Source: CBINFS01 sp966250015 (GTDB lineage: Bacteria; Bacteroidota; Rhodothermia; Rhodothermales; DASSAV01). Taken from it: 21,019 nt of DNA. A program made the translations under genes and the position numbers. The stretch spans positions 1 through 21,019 of the forward strand of contig CBINFS010000052.1 in assembly GCA_966250015.1 (NCBI GenBank), in the 5' to 3' direction. A model generated the notes under the pieces. That model had not been told where the DNA came from. It did no database searches and saw nothing but the letters and a program-made list of their open reading frames with translations. This document shows positions 7,570 to 15,623 of this stretch, in pieces. Positions within the stretch are counted from its first letter, which is position 1, and each line of letters starts with the position of its first letter.

Positions 7570-10500
7570 ATGGCGTCTACAGACAGGATTAAATCACTCG
7601 TCCACGAGGTCAGGCGTCGTTGGCGCCGTCGTGCGATCCTTCAGGGCCTCGCCGTTTGCGTTTTTGTGCTCCTGACGGGAGCGCTTCTCCTCCTGTTGCT
7701 CTACACGGAGCTGAATGTCCCGGCTGCTTACGTCACCGCCGGGGCAGTTGCCCTGGCGGTCATTTTACTGGGGCTCCTCGGTTACTACGTCCTCCGCCCG
7801 GCTTTCTATCGGATCACCGATCGGCAGGTCGCGCTGTTCATCGAGGAGAGGCTGCCGGAGCTGGAGGACCGCCTGAACAGCGCCATAGAGATCGACGACC
7901 GCCTGCTCAGCCGCGAACACAGCCTCTTGATCGATCGGCTGATCGAAGACGCCGTGCAACGCTCCGTCGTCGTCCCTCCGGCCACCCTGATCGACGAAAA
8001 ACGGGGGCGTATTCTGGCCGCCTGCGCCGCGGCTTCCCTCGTCCTGTTTATGATTTTCGGCTATTCGTCAATCGATTCGCTCCGGGGGCCAGAAGGCGCC
8101 CTGAGCCTGTCGTCGATCGTCCCGGTCCAGCGCCCGCTGATGACCGTAACGCCGGGAGATGCCGAGATCGAAAAAGGGGCATCCCAGGACGTCGTCGTCG
8201 AGCTGCGTGAGGACACCGACGACGCGGTCGAGCTCCACTACAGGCTGGGCGGTGGCGCCTGGCAGAAGGCGAGCATGACGAAGGCCCTCGACGAACCGGC
8301 CTTCCTCTACGCCTTTACCGACGTGCAGGAGCCGATCGAGTACTATGCAACGACTGGCGAGAACCGCTCCGATACCTACACGATCTCGCTCTACGAATTC
8401 CCGAACGTGGCACAGATCGACCTCACGTACATCTATCCACGCTACACCGGGCGCGCACCGCGCGTCGAAGAAGATGCTCTCGGCGACATCGAAGGATTAA
8501 AAGGCTCGACGGTGACGCTCGCCGTTCACACCACCGGCACCACCGAACGCGCCGAGCTGGTCCTCGCCGACGGCCGGACCGTCGCACTGAAAAGCGCGGG
8601 CGACGGCCGCTTCGAAGGCCGCCTCGCGCTCGAAGTGGATGGCGCCTACACCATCCGCCTGTCGGACCGCGAAGGCAAGCAGAACAAGTTCCCCGAAGAG
8701 TACCGGATTCGGGCCGTTGAAGACGAAAAGCCGTACATCACGATCACCGATCCGAAACAGGACGTCCGGGTCAATGCGATCCAGGAGGTTCTCGTCGCCG
8801 TCACTGTCGAAGACGATTTCGGCGTGAAGGACGCACGGCTTCGGTACTCGGTCAACGGCGGCGACGAGCAGACCATCCCCCTGGCCGAAGCGACCTCCTC
8901 CACACAGACCGAGCTCACCGGCGAGCACCTCTTCTTCCTCGAAGAATACAACCTCCAGCCCGGCGACGTCATCTCCTACTACGTCGAAGCCTCCGATCAC
9001 TTCGATCGCGAGGCCCCCGAGATGACCGACATGTACTTCATCGAGGTGATCCCGTTCGACCTCGAGTTCTCGCAGGTCAACAACGCCGGAGCGGGTATGC
9101 CAGGCCAGCCGAGCGGCGTCGTGCTGAGCCAGCAGCAGATCATATCCGCCACGTGGAAGCTGCACCGCCAGAGACGTGACATGGACGAGGCTGCTTTTAA
9201 GGCCGACGTCGAAGCGCTCGCCCAGGCGCAGGCCAACCTCCAGCAAAACATCGAAGGCCGCATCAACTCGACCGCGTTCGCCATCGAGCTCCAGACCAGC
9301 GAGGATAGCCGGAAGATCGTTGCGTTCCTGCGAGACGCCGTGAAAGAGATGAAGCTGGCGGTGGAGGAGCTGAAAGGCGCACGGCTCGAAGAAGCCCTTA
9401 CCCCCGAGCGCAGGGCTCTCAACCACCTTCTCCGCGCCGACGCCCTCAACAAGGAACGCCAGATCGCCATCAGCCGGCAGCCGGGAGCCGCAGGCTCAGG
9501 CGGCGCCACCGAAGAGCGTATGACCGAGCTCATGGACCTCGAGCTCGACATCTCGAAAGACAAGTACGAAACCCAGGAGCAATCCCGGCCGCCGGGGCAG
9601 CAGCAGGACCGGGAGGTCGAGGAAGCCCTCCAGCGTATCCGCGAGCTTGCCCGCAAGCAACAAAACCTGGCACAGCAGGCCCAGAACAACCAGATCACGG
9701 GCGAGGACCGGAAGCGGACCGTCGAACGGCTCAAACGCGATCAGGACGAGCTGCGCAAGCAGGCCGAGGAGCTTTCCGAAAACCTCCGCCGGATGGCTCG
9801 CTCGGGCGACCAGGTGTCCCGGGAAGCCAACGAACGGATGGAGCGTGCGGCCGATCACATGGAGGGCGCCGAGCAGGCGCTCCGGCGCGGCGACACACAG
9901 CAGGCCATGAGCCGTCAGCAGCAGGCCGTAAACGAGCTCCAACGCCTCGAAGAAGAGCTCGACCGCGCCCGCACCGGGAACGCCCGCGGTGCGCTCGACG
10001 ACCTCGCCGAACAGTTCGAACAGCTCCGTGAACAGGAACGCAGCATCGAGCGGAGCCTGCAAGAGGCCAACCGCGAGGCGCAGCGCAACGGCGGCAGGAT
10101 GAGCCCGGAGACGGCAGACCGGCTCCGCAGGCAACGCGAGCAGGCCCTCGACGACCTCCGGGAGCTCCAGCGGCAGGCCGAAAACCTCCGCGAGCGAAGC
10201 GCCGCCAACGACCCCGAGCTCGCCAACGCCGCTCGCGAGCTCGTCCAGCAGATCCGTCGTGAGGACCTGGAACGCAGCATGGAGGAATCCGAGGCAGCGC
10301 TCCAGCGAGGCTGGCTCGATCAGGCCAACCGCATCGAAGAAGACATTCAGGCCGGTCTGGAAGGGGTCGAGAACAGCGTGCGTCAGCTCGCACGAAGCCT
10401 TCCGGTCACCGAAGAGGAACAGCTCGCCCGGGCGCTCGACGACGTCCGGGACCTCATGCGCAGGCTCGAGCGCATGAACGAACCCGGCGACCAACCCGGT

Positions 10501-10953
10501 GGGCAGCAACAGGGAGACTCGCAGAACCAGGAAGGCCGGCAGGCGGGGCAACAGGCCGACAATCCCGGTCAGGGACAGGGAGGGGGAGGCGATTCGGCGG
10601 CGCGTAACGAGCGGATGCGCCGCGAGCTTGCCCGCGCCCGCGACATCCTCGACCGGCTGCGCGACGACGTCGGAGGCGACCCCGAAGCCCGCGCCGCCCT
10701 CGGCCGCATCCGCAACACCTGGGCCCGCGCCGACCACACCGGCCAGCGCGTCGAAGGTGAGGAGGCCGACGACCTCTTTAAAAACGAGGTTTACGAGTCG
10801 CTCTCCGCGCTCGAAGCCGCACTCGTCCGGCAGCTCGACGGCATCGCCCTCGAAAAGAAGCTCTTCGGCTCGAGAAAAGGCGACGTGCCCGCCGAGTACC
10901 GCGAGCTCGTCGATAAGTACTACGAAACCCTGGCGAAGTCGCGCAACAGGTAA
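7570..10953 (+). CDS. DUF4175-family membrane protein with long coiled-coil region
   Basis: The ATG at 7570 has GAGG at 7560-7563, six bases upstream, so I prefer it to the GTG at 7558. The product has 1127 residues. Two hydrophobic helices lie at about 22-45 and 50-77 and a third at 148-166. Residues about 190-510 look like beta-rich repeats (for example LTYIYPRYTGRAPRVEE, and VTVEDDFGVKDARLRYSVNGG). From about 680 to 960 the sequence is Gln/Glu/Arg-rich heptad coiled coil. A Gly/Gln-rich linker occupies about 975-1015, and the end KGDVPAEYRELVDKYYETLAK is a recurrent feature of this family. I recognise the DUF4175 type by its N-terminus, its tail and its position between VWA genes. The coiled coil could span or tether envelope layers. 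No enzymatic motif is visible. Confidence 0.87.
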   Translation: MASTDRIKSLVHEVRRRWRRRAILQGLAVCVFVLLTGALLLLLLYTELNVPAAYVTAGAVALAVILLGLLGYYVLRPAFYRITDRQVALFIEERLPELEDRLNSAIEIDDRLLSREHSLLIDRLIEDAVQRSVVVPPATLIDEKRGRILAACAAASLVLFMIFGYSSIDSLRGPEGALSLSSIVPVQRPLMTVTPGDAEIEKGASQDVVVELREDTDDAVELHYRLGGGAWQKASMTKALDEPAFLYAFTDVQEPIEYYATTGENRSDTYTISLYEFPNVAQIDLTYIYPRYTGRAPRVEEDALGDIEGLKGSTVTLAVHTTGTTERAELVLADGRTVALKSAGDGRFEGRLALEVDGAYTIRLSDREGKQNKFPEEYRIRAVEDEKPYITITDPKQDVRVNAIQEVLVAVTVEDDFGVKDARLRYSVNGGDEQTIPLAEATSSTQTELTGEHLFFLEEYNLQPGDVISYYVEASDHFDREAPEMTDMYFIEVIPFDLEFSQVNNAGAGMPGQPSGVVLSQQQIISATWKLHRQRRDMDEAAFKADVEALAQAQANLQQNIEGRINSTAFAIELQTSEDSRKIVAFLRDAVKEMKLAVEELKGARLEEALTPERRALNHLLRADALNKERQIAISRQPGAAGSGGATEERMTELMDLELDISKDKYETQEQSRPPGQQQDREVEEALQRIRELARKQQNLAQQAQNNQITGEDRKRTVERLKRDQDELRKQAEELSENLRRMARSGDQVSREANERMERAADHMEGAEQALRRGDTQQAMSRQQQAVNELQRLEEELDRARTGNARGALDDLAEQFEQLREQERSIERSLQEANREAQRNGGRMSPETADRLRRQREQALDDLRELQRQAENLRERSAANDPELANAARELVQQIRREDLERSMEESEAALQRGWLDQANRIEEDIQAGLEGVENSVRQLARSLPVTEEEQLARALDDVRDLMRRLERMNEPGDQPGGQQQGDSQNQEGRQAGQQADNPGQGQGGGGDSAARNERMRRELARARDILDRLRDDVGGDPEARAALGRIRNTWARADHTGQRVEGEEADDLFKNEVYESLSALEAALVRQLDGIALEKKLFGSRKGDVPAEYRELVDKYYETLAKSRNR

Positions 10954-11003
10954 CCGTCGGAAGGACGGCCACCGGTCGCCCATCCGCCACGTTGATTCAG
11001 GTT

Positions 11004-13304
11004 ATGTTCGAGTGGCTCTTCAAGTTCAGCGAGCTCAATTTTGCCGAAGGGGAGGTCGGCTTCCAGGCAGGACGCCTGATCGTCTTGTTTGGAGTGCTGC
11101 TGCTCTTCCTGCTCGTGGGCTTTGTAGTGACCTACTCGCTCACGAATGCCTACACGTCCGACCGGACGAAGGCGGTATCGCTCGGGCTGCGCATACCCGC
11201 ACTGCTGCTGCTCTTCATACCGCTGCTCGAACCGGTGCTCATCATGCCGGACGTGGTTCCCGACGAAAACTTCGTGGCGGTGCTGGTCGACGGCTCCGAA
11301 AGCATGAACCTTCCGGACGGCGCAAACGGTGAAACCCGCCGTGAGGCGGTGCACGATCTGCTCTTTGGCCGGGGACAGGTTGCCCGTGGACTCGAAGAGG
11401 CCTTTAAGGTGCGCTACTACACGTTCGGCAAGGACGCCGCCCGCACCGACAGCCTGACCGCCGCCGGCGCAAACGGACGGGAAACCAACGTCGCGGCAGC
11501 CTTGAAACGCGTTCTTGCGGATTTTAACGGCGTGCCCCTCGCCGGCCTCGTGCTGATGACCGACGGGGCCGACAACAGCCAGGAGGTGCCGCTCACCGAA
11601 GCGGAAGAGCTGCGCCGCCTCGGCATCCCCCTACACATCGTGGGATTTGGCCGTGAAGCCTTCGACCGCGAGCGCGAGATCCTGGACGTACAGGTAAGCG
11701 ACGGGGTCGAGGAGACGACCGGCGCCGAGATCGACGTCAAGGTTCGAAGCTGGTCCGACGAACCCGAACCCGTCGTTTTTAACGTTTACCGCGACGACCA
11801 GCTGGTCCTGACGCAGGAGCGGCCGCTCAAGGGCAACGGAAAAATCGACCAGCTCACCTTCTACTACGAGCCCCGCGGGGTCGGCGCTGACGAGTACACC
11901 GTGGAAATTGCCGATGCCGACCGGGAGATCAACACCGTCAACAACCGGTTCCAGACGCTGATCGACACCCGCCGCGACACCTTGCGCGTGCTGTACTTTG
12001 AAGGGCAGCTGCGCCGGGATTTTAAGTACATCAAACGAGCCCTCGAAGACGATCAGGTGGTCCGGTTCACCTCGGTCGCCCAGACCGGTACGGGGAAGTT
12101 CTATCGCCAGGGGATCGAACACCCGAACGAGCTGGCCGGCGGCTTCCCGGTATCAGAGGAAGAGCTGTACCGGCACCAGGTGATCATTTTTGGCGACGTC
12201 GACGCGTCTGCGTATTCGATCGAGCAGCTGCGCATGATCGAAAAAGCCGTCCGTATCCGTGGAAGCGGCTTCCTCATGCTGGGCGGGCAGCACGTCTTTT
12301 CGGAAGGCAACTTCTGGAACACGCCGATAACCGACCTCCTTCCCGTCGACCTCGATCCGTCCCGTCGTAACGCCATTCCGGAGCGGTTGGTGACGGAAGG
12401 GAAGCCGCTTGTGGAACAGGGCTTCCGGTTCGTGCCTACGCCGGCCGGCCTCGAAAGCCCCATCCTCAGGCTCTCGGTGGATCCCGCCGCAAACCAGGCG
12501 CAGTGGAGCGAGATGCCCGGCCTGACCAGCCTCAACCTGGTCGGACCCGTCAAACCCGGCGCCATCGTCCTGGCGGAAAAGCCTGAGGATGAGTTTGGCG
12601 ACCGCGAGCCGATCCTTGCCGTTCAGCGGTACGGGAAAGGCCGCAGCGCCGCGCTCACCACGTCGAGCACGTGGCGCTGGCAGATGCTGCTCGAAGCCGA
12701 CGACATGCGCTTCGAACGCTTCTGGAGGCAGCTCACCCGCTGGCTGGCGGCCTCCGCACCCAAACGAGTCAACCTCGACCTCGGCGAGCGCCGGGCAGTC
12801 CCGGGCGAGGAGATGACGCTGAAGGTGAATGCTTACACCGAGGTCTTCGACCCAGCGGGCGGCGCCACCATCCGCGGCACGATCACCGACCCGCTCGGCC
12901 AGACGCACGAAGTTGCCTTCCAGGAGGACCTCGCCACTCCCGGCGCCTACACGGCGTCGTTCGTTCCTGCTGCCGAAGGCGTCTACGAGGTCAGCGTTTC
13001 CGGGGAGATGGAAGGGGTGACGATCGGAGAGTCGACGAAAAGCTTCCTCGCAAGGCCTTCCGCCCGTGAGTACTACGACGCGACGCTCAAGAGACCCTTC
13101 CTCGAGAACCTTGCCCGTACGGCGGGCGGGTTCTACCATTCCCCCGAGGAGGCGTCCGACCTGCCCGAGCTCCTGAGAAGCCGCCGGACGAATACCTCGA
13201 TTTATCGTGCCGATTACCTCTGGGACATGCCGCTCCTGTTCGTCCTGATCCTGGCGCTGCTATCGGCCGAGTGGATCTACCGAAGAAGAAAAGGACTCCC
13301 ATAA
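11004..13304 (+). CDS. VWA membrane protein with glutamine-amidotransferase-like domain
   Basis: This 766-residue protein starts at ATG 11004 (a TTG at 10992 would add four residues). Two membrane helices lie at about 24-46 and 58-78. A VWA domain follows with VLVDGSESM, a full MIDAS (Asp-96, Ser-98, Ser-100). Residues about 325-600 match the putative glutamine-amidotransferase-like domain seen in this type of protein: LRVLYFEGQLRRDFKYIKRAL, then GFLMLGGQHVFSEGNFWNTPI, then the LLPVDL segment. No catalytic Cys is evident in the MLGGQ turn, so glutamine hydrolysis is doubtful. A beta-rich stretch and a last helix at 742-760 complete it. The layout is the same as in the BatA-type protein two genes upstream, which suggests two paralogous or convergent subunits of one complex around the DUF4175 protein. 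Confidence 0.88.
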   Translation: MFEWLFKFSELNFAEGEVGFQAGRLIVLFGVLLLFLLVGFVVTYSLTNAYTSDRTKAVSLGLRIPALLLLFIPLLEPVLIMPDVVPDENFVAVLVDGSESMNLPDGANGETRREAVHDLLFGRGQVARGLEEAFKVRYYTFGKDAARTDSLTAAGANGRETNVAAALKRVLADFNGVPLAGLVLMTDGADNSQEVPLTEAEELRRLGIPLHIVGFGREAFDREREILDVQVSDGVEETTGAEIDVKVRSWSDEPEPVVFNVYRDDQLVLTQERPLKGNGKIDQLTFYYEPRGVGADEYTVEIADADREINTVNNRFQTLIDTRRDTLRVLYFEGQLRRDFKYIKRALEDDQVVRFTSVAQTGTGKFYRQGIEHPNELAGGFPVSEEELYRHQVIIFGDVDASAYSIEQLRMIEKAVRIRGSGFLMLGGQHVFSEGNFWNTPITDLLPVDLDPSRRNAIPERLVTEGKPLVEQGFRFVPTPAGLESPILRLSVDPAANQAQWSEMPGLTSLNLVGPVKPGAIVLAEKPEDEFGDREPILAVQRYGKGRSAALTTSSTWRWQMLLEADDMRFERFWRQLTRWLAASAPKRVNLDLGERRAVPGEEMTLKVNAYTEVFDPAGGATIRGTITDPLGQTHEVAFQEDLATPGAYTASFVPAAEGVYEVSVSGEMEGVTIGESTKSFLARPSAREYYDATLKRPFLENLARTAGGFYHSPEEASDLPELLRSRRTNTSIYRADYLWDMPLLFVLILALLSAEWIYRRRKGLP

Positions 13305-13320
13305 TCGAACTGAAGTCCAA

Positions 13321-14337
13321 ATGGCTCCCCGCAACCGCATACTATATCTGGTCTATTTCGGGATCCTGCTTTGCCTGGCGCAACCTGCCCTGGCGCAAGG
13401 TACGCAATACGCCGTGCTCATCGGTGGGCTCGGAGGGAGTGAGGAGTACACGAACCGGTTCGGCCAGTACCTCTCCGAGACGCGCCGTGCCCTCGTCGAC
13501 AACCTCGGCTTCGAAGCCTCGAACGTGATCGTACTTGCCGAGCCCGCCCTCCAGGGCCAGAATTTCGTCACGGACGTCTCGACGGCCGAGAACATCCGCG
13601 CACGGTTTCAACGCCTCGCCTCCACCGTGCGGTCCGACGATCACGTGTACGTGATCCTCTTCGGGCACGGCAGCTTCGACGGCACACGCGCCCAGCTCAA
13701 CATCCCGCAGCGCGACTTGAGTGATTCGGACTACGCCGACCTCGTCGCGAGTCTCCAGGCGGGAAGGGTCGTGCTCGTCAATACGGCCAGTGCAAGCGGA
13801 CCGTTCGTCCAATCACTCAGCGGGCCCGACCGGATCGTCATCACCGCAACACGAAGCGGCAACGAACGCAACGAGACCGTCTTCCCGGAGTATTTCGTCG
13901 AGGCGCTGGCCAATCCCGCGGCAGACCTGAACAAGGACGGCAGCCTGACCGTCCAGGAAGTCTTCGTTTACGCTGCTCGAAATGCGGCCGCCTCCTTCGA
14001 TGCCGCCGGCCACCTTGCCACCGAACACGCCCTGCTCGAGGATACCGGGGACGGCAAAGGCTTTCGGGTAGAGGAGCTCGATCAGGAAGGTGAGGGGGGC
14101 CTGGCCTCCGTGACCTACTTGAAGCGATCCGCCACGATCGCGCACGCGTCTTCAACGGCGGCGTCGGCTTCTCCCGAGCAAGCCCGGCAGCGCGAGCAGC
14201 TCGAGCGCGAGATCGCGGCTCTCAAAAGCCGCAAGGCAAGCCTCGGAGAGGACGACTACTACGCTCAGCTCGAGGCCCTCTTCGTCCAGCTTGCGCGGCT
14301 GAACGACGAGATCGAAGCGAGTGCGTCAAGAGAGTGA
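13321..14337 (+). CDS. Secreted caspase-like (clan CD/C13-type) protein with altered catalytic Cys and EF-hand-like loop
   Basis: The 338-residue product has a signal peptide with likely cleavage after Ala-25 (PALA|Q). The mature start TQYAVLIGGLGGSEEYT is the first strand of a caspase/legumain-type fold. HVYVILFGHGSFDG carries the conserved His (His-116). The second catalytic motif, normally CxSG at the end of a strand, reads SASG here at 157-160 in VLVNTASASGPF, so Ser-157 takes the Cys place. The downstream VITATRSGNERNETVFPEYFVEAL is well conserved. Residues 202-213 (DLNKDGSLTVQE) form a canonical 12-residue calcium-binding EF loop. A coiled coil follows at about 285-333. It starts 16 bases after the VWA gene and ends the operon. 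It is probably a non-proteolytic binding protein, unless Ser acts as nucleophile. Confidence 0.82.
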   Translation: MAPRNRILYLVYFGILLCLAQPALAQGTQYAVLIGGLGGSEEYTNRFGQYLSETRRALVDNLGFEASNVIVLAEPALQGQNFVTDVSTAENIRARFQRLASTVRSDDHVYVILFGHGSFDGTRAQLNIPQRDLSDSDYADLVASLQAGRVVLVNTASASGPFVQSLSGPDRIVITATRSGNERNETVFPEYFVEALANPAADLNKDGSLTVQEVFVYAARNAAASFDAAGHLATEHALLEDTGDGKGFRVEELDQEGEGGLASVTYLKRSATIAHASSTAASASPEQARQREQLEREIAALKSRKASLGEDDYYAQLEALFVQLARLNDEIEASASRE

Positions 14338-14350
14338 CCAAATCCCGCCT

Positions 14351-15130
14351 TTAGTGCGTCAGCGCGTACATGATGATGTTGATGGCCATCTGGAAGCTGA
14401 CCGTCGAGGCCTGCTGGAGATTCCGGCCCGGCCACTCCCACCCGTCGCCCATGTCCTGATTGTACGAGATCAGGCACATCATGCGGCCATCGTCGTCGAA
14501 GATGCCGTAGTAACGGTCGCTGTCGGGATCGAGCCAGGGAACCTCACCCGTCTCCGCCTTCATCGAAATGGCTGCTACCGGGTCAATGTCGTAGTAGATC
14601 GACCAGACGGGGTGGTCGGGCCCGAGCTCCACCGGCTCCCGGTCGGGGAAGACCCGTTTGATGTTCTGGTACATGTTCTCCCATTCGGGGCCTTTCTGAT
14701 TGGGATCGGTGTAGTCGTGGAAGTCGTCGATGAGCATGAACCCGCCCCGCGCGAAGTACTTTTTCATCATCTCGACTTCCTCGTCGTTGGTCTCCCAGTA
14801 CCCCGGCTCGGTCAGGTAAAGAAATGGATACTCGAAGATGCGCTCGTCAGTGAGCTCGAGGACGATCGGCGGGCCTTCCAGGTGCAGGCGCGTCGTCCGA
14901 CGGATGGCCTCGTACAGGTTCTGTTCCGCCGTTGGATAGTCGGTAGCCCATGCAGGGCGCCGGTAGGATACCCCGTCGTATTTGACGCGCACGAAACGGA
15001 AGCCGAACTCGTCGCCCGGCGTTTGTGGCCCCGTCTTGACGTCGTCGAGCCGGTAACGCCACCGCTGCGCCTCAGCCGCCTCGAAAGGCAGCAATACCAT
15101 AAAACAGGCAATCAGAAGCAAAAGCCGCAT
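14351..15130 (-). CDS. DUF4159 domain protein, exported
   Basis: The ATG at 15130 starts a 259-residue protein with a signal peptide (MRLLLLIACFMVLLPF, likely cut after Ala-21, AEA|Q). A longer frame upstream has no signal sequence. A G-rich tract just before the ATG could serve as ribosome-binding site. The mature part fits DUF4159: FRFVRVKYDG, WATDYPTAEQNLYEAI, RTTRLHL, then IFEYPFLYLTEPGYWETNDEEVEMMKKYFARGGFMLIDDFH, and further on GPDHPVWSIYYDI. The fold is probably amidotransferase-like, since the RGGFMLIDD turn resembles those in the VWA membrane proteins of the operon. The gene converges on that operon with only 13 bases between stop codons. DUF4159 genes commonly accompany MoxR/DUF58 clusters, so it is probably part of the same system despite its orientation. 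Confidence 0.88.
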   Translation of the reverse strand: MRLLLLIACFMVLLPFEAAEAQRWRYRLDDVKTGPQTPGDEFGFRFVRVKYDGVSYRRPAWATDYPTAEQNLYEAIRRTTRLHLEGPPIVLELTDERIFEYPFLYLTEPGYWETNDEEVEMMKKYFARGGFMLIDDFHDYTDPNQKGPEWENMYQNIKRVFPDREPVELGPDHPVWSIYYDIDPVAAISMKAETGEVPWLDPDSDRYYGIFDDDGRMMCLISYNQDMGDGWEWPGRNLQQASTVSFQMAINIIMYALTH

Positions 15131-15282
15131 CTTCGTCCCCCCGCTGCCACGATCCTGCCGAATTGTAAGAAAAGGCACGACGCTTGATAAGATTTGATCC
15201 CCCGGATGTATTTGATGACATATCACAGTAATCCTGACAGGCAGATTCTGATTCCGGCTCCTACCGGTGGAACATTTTTTTT

Positions 15283-15620
15283 ACACGCGAAGCCGCGAAG
15301 GCGCGAAGAAGAAATTGAACAACACTCCGCAGGTGTTCGCGGATGATTTTTTGAGTGGGGTAGACCGAAGGCGGAAAGTAGTTTTCTATAAAAAACTCCA
15401 AAAACCGTCATTCCGGCCTCCGGGCCGGAATCCAGGCGGGGGTAATCTGGGCAGGAAGGTGGAGGAAGGCCTTAGTTTTCCTGGATCTCCGCCTTCGCGG
15501 AGATGACGTGTTGGATAAGGGTATTGCAGGGGTACACGTCCCCCCTTCGGTCCGCATCGACTCAATAAAAAATCATCCGCGGGTAATTTGCGCCATCAAC
15601 GGACAAGTCCTTTCACATAG
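15283..15620. repeat. Composite nested inverted repeat, copy A
   Basis: The outermost recognisable block is CGCGAAGGCGCGAAGAA at 15294-15310, found inverted at the far edge of copy B (20131-20147). Inside it, CGCGGATGATTTTTT (15338-15352) pairs exactly with AAAAAATCATCCGCG (15567-15581). The innermost part is a hairpin pair at 15406-15510. Between the middle and inner layers both copies share lines such as GGGGT followed by AGTTTTC and CTCCAAAAA or TTCCAAAAA. This makes a shell of inverted repeats with a common centre, about 340 bases long, without coding capacity. It is either a MITE-like element or several small repeats that insert next to each other. Confidence 0.75.
15406..15510. repeat. 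REPIN-like inverted hairpin doublet, copy A
   Basis: The left unit runs from CGTCAT to ATCCAGG with a 9-bp stem (15410-15418 with 15423-15431, loop TCCG). The right unit at 15480-15510 is inverted: it starts CCTGGAT, has an 8-bp stem with a CTTC loop (15485-15492 with 15497-15504), and ends ATGACGTG. A 43-base spacer between them is unrelated to the spacer of copy B. The right unit is identical over 31 bases to that of copy B. Two inverted short palindromes with conserved outer and inner ends are the hallmark of REPINs. No RAYT transposase is visible in the window. Confidence 0.78.
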
Positions 15621-15623
15621 ACC

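Larger units (their letters stand above)
15131..15623. other. Non-coding gap containing composite repeat copy A
   Basis: About 490 bases separate the start of the DUF4159 gene from the stop of the HerA-like gene. The content is lower in GC than the flanking genes and is dominated by nested palindromes (annotated separately). Short open frames here run through the palindromes, have no relatives I recognise and lack ribosome-binding sites, so I call no gene. The DUF4159 promoter should lie within about 15131-15280, but no clear boxes were found. Confidence 0.6.

Noticed and set aside
9496..10983. A 495-codon minus-strand frame opposite the DUF4175 coiled coil
   Set aside because: It mirrors the Gln/Glu/Arg-rich sequence as Leu/Val-rich text with no family features; it is a compositional shadow.
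15267..15506. A 79-codon open frame in the gap holding repeat copy A
   Set aside because: It runs through the palindromes, lacks a ribosome-binding site and its words recur as DNA repeats in non-coding sequence elsewhere.
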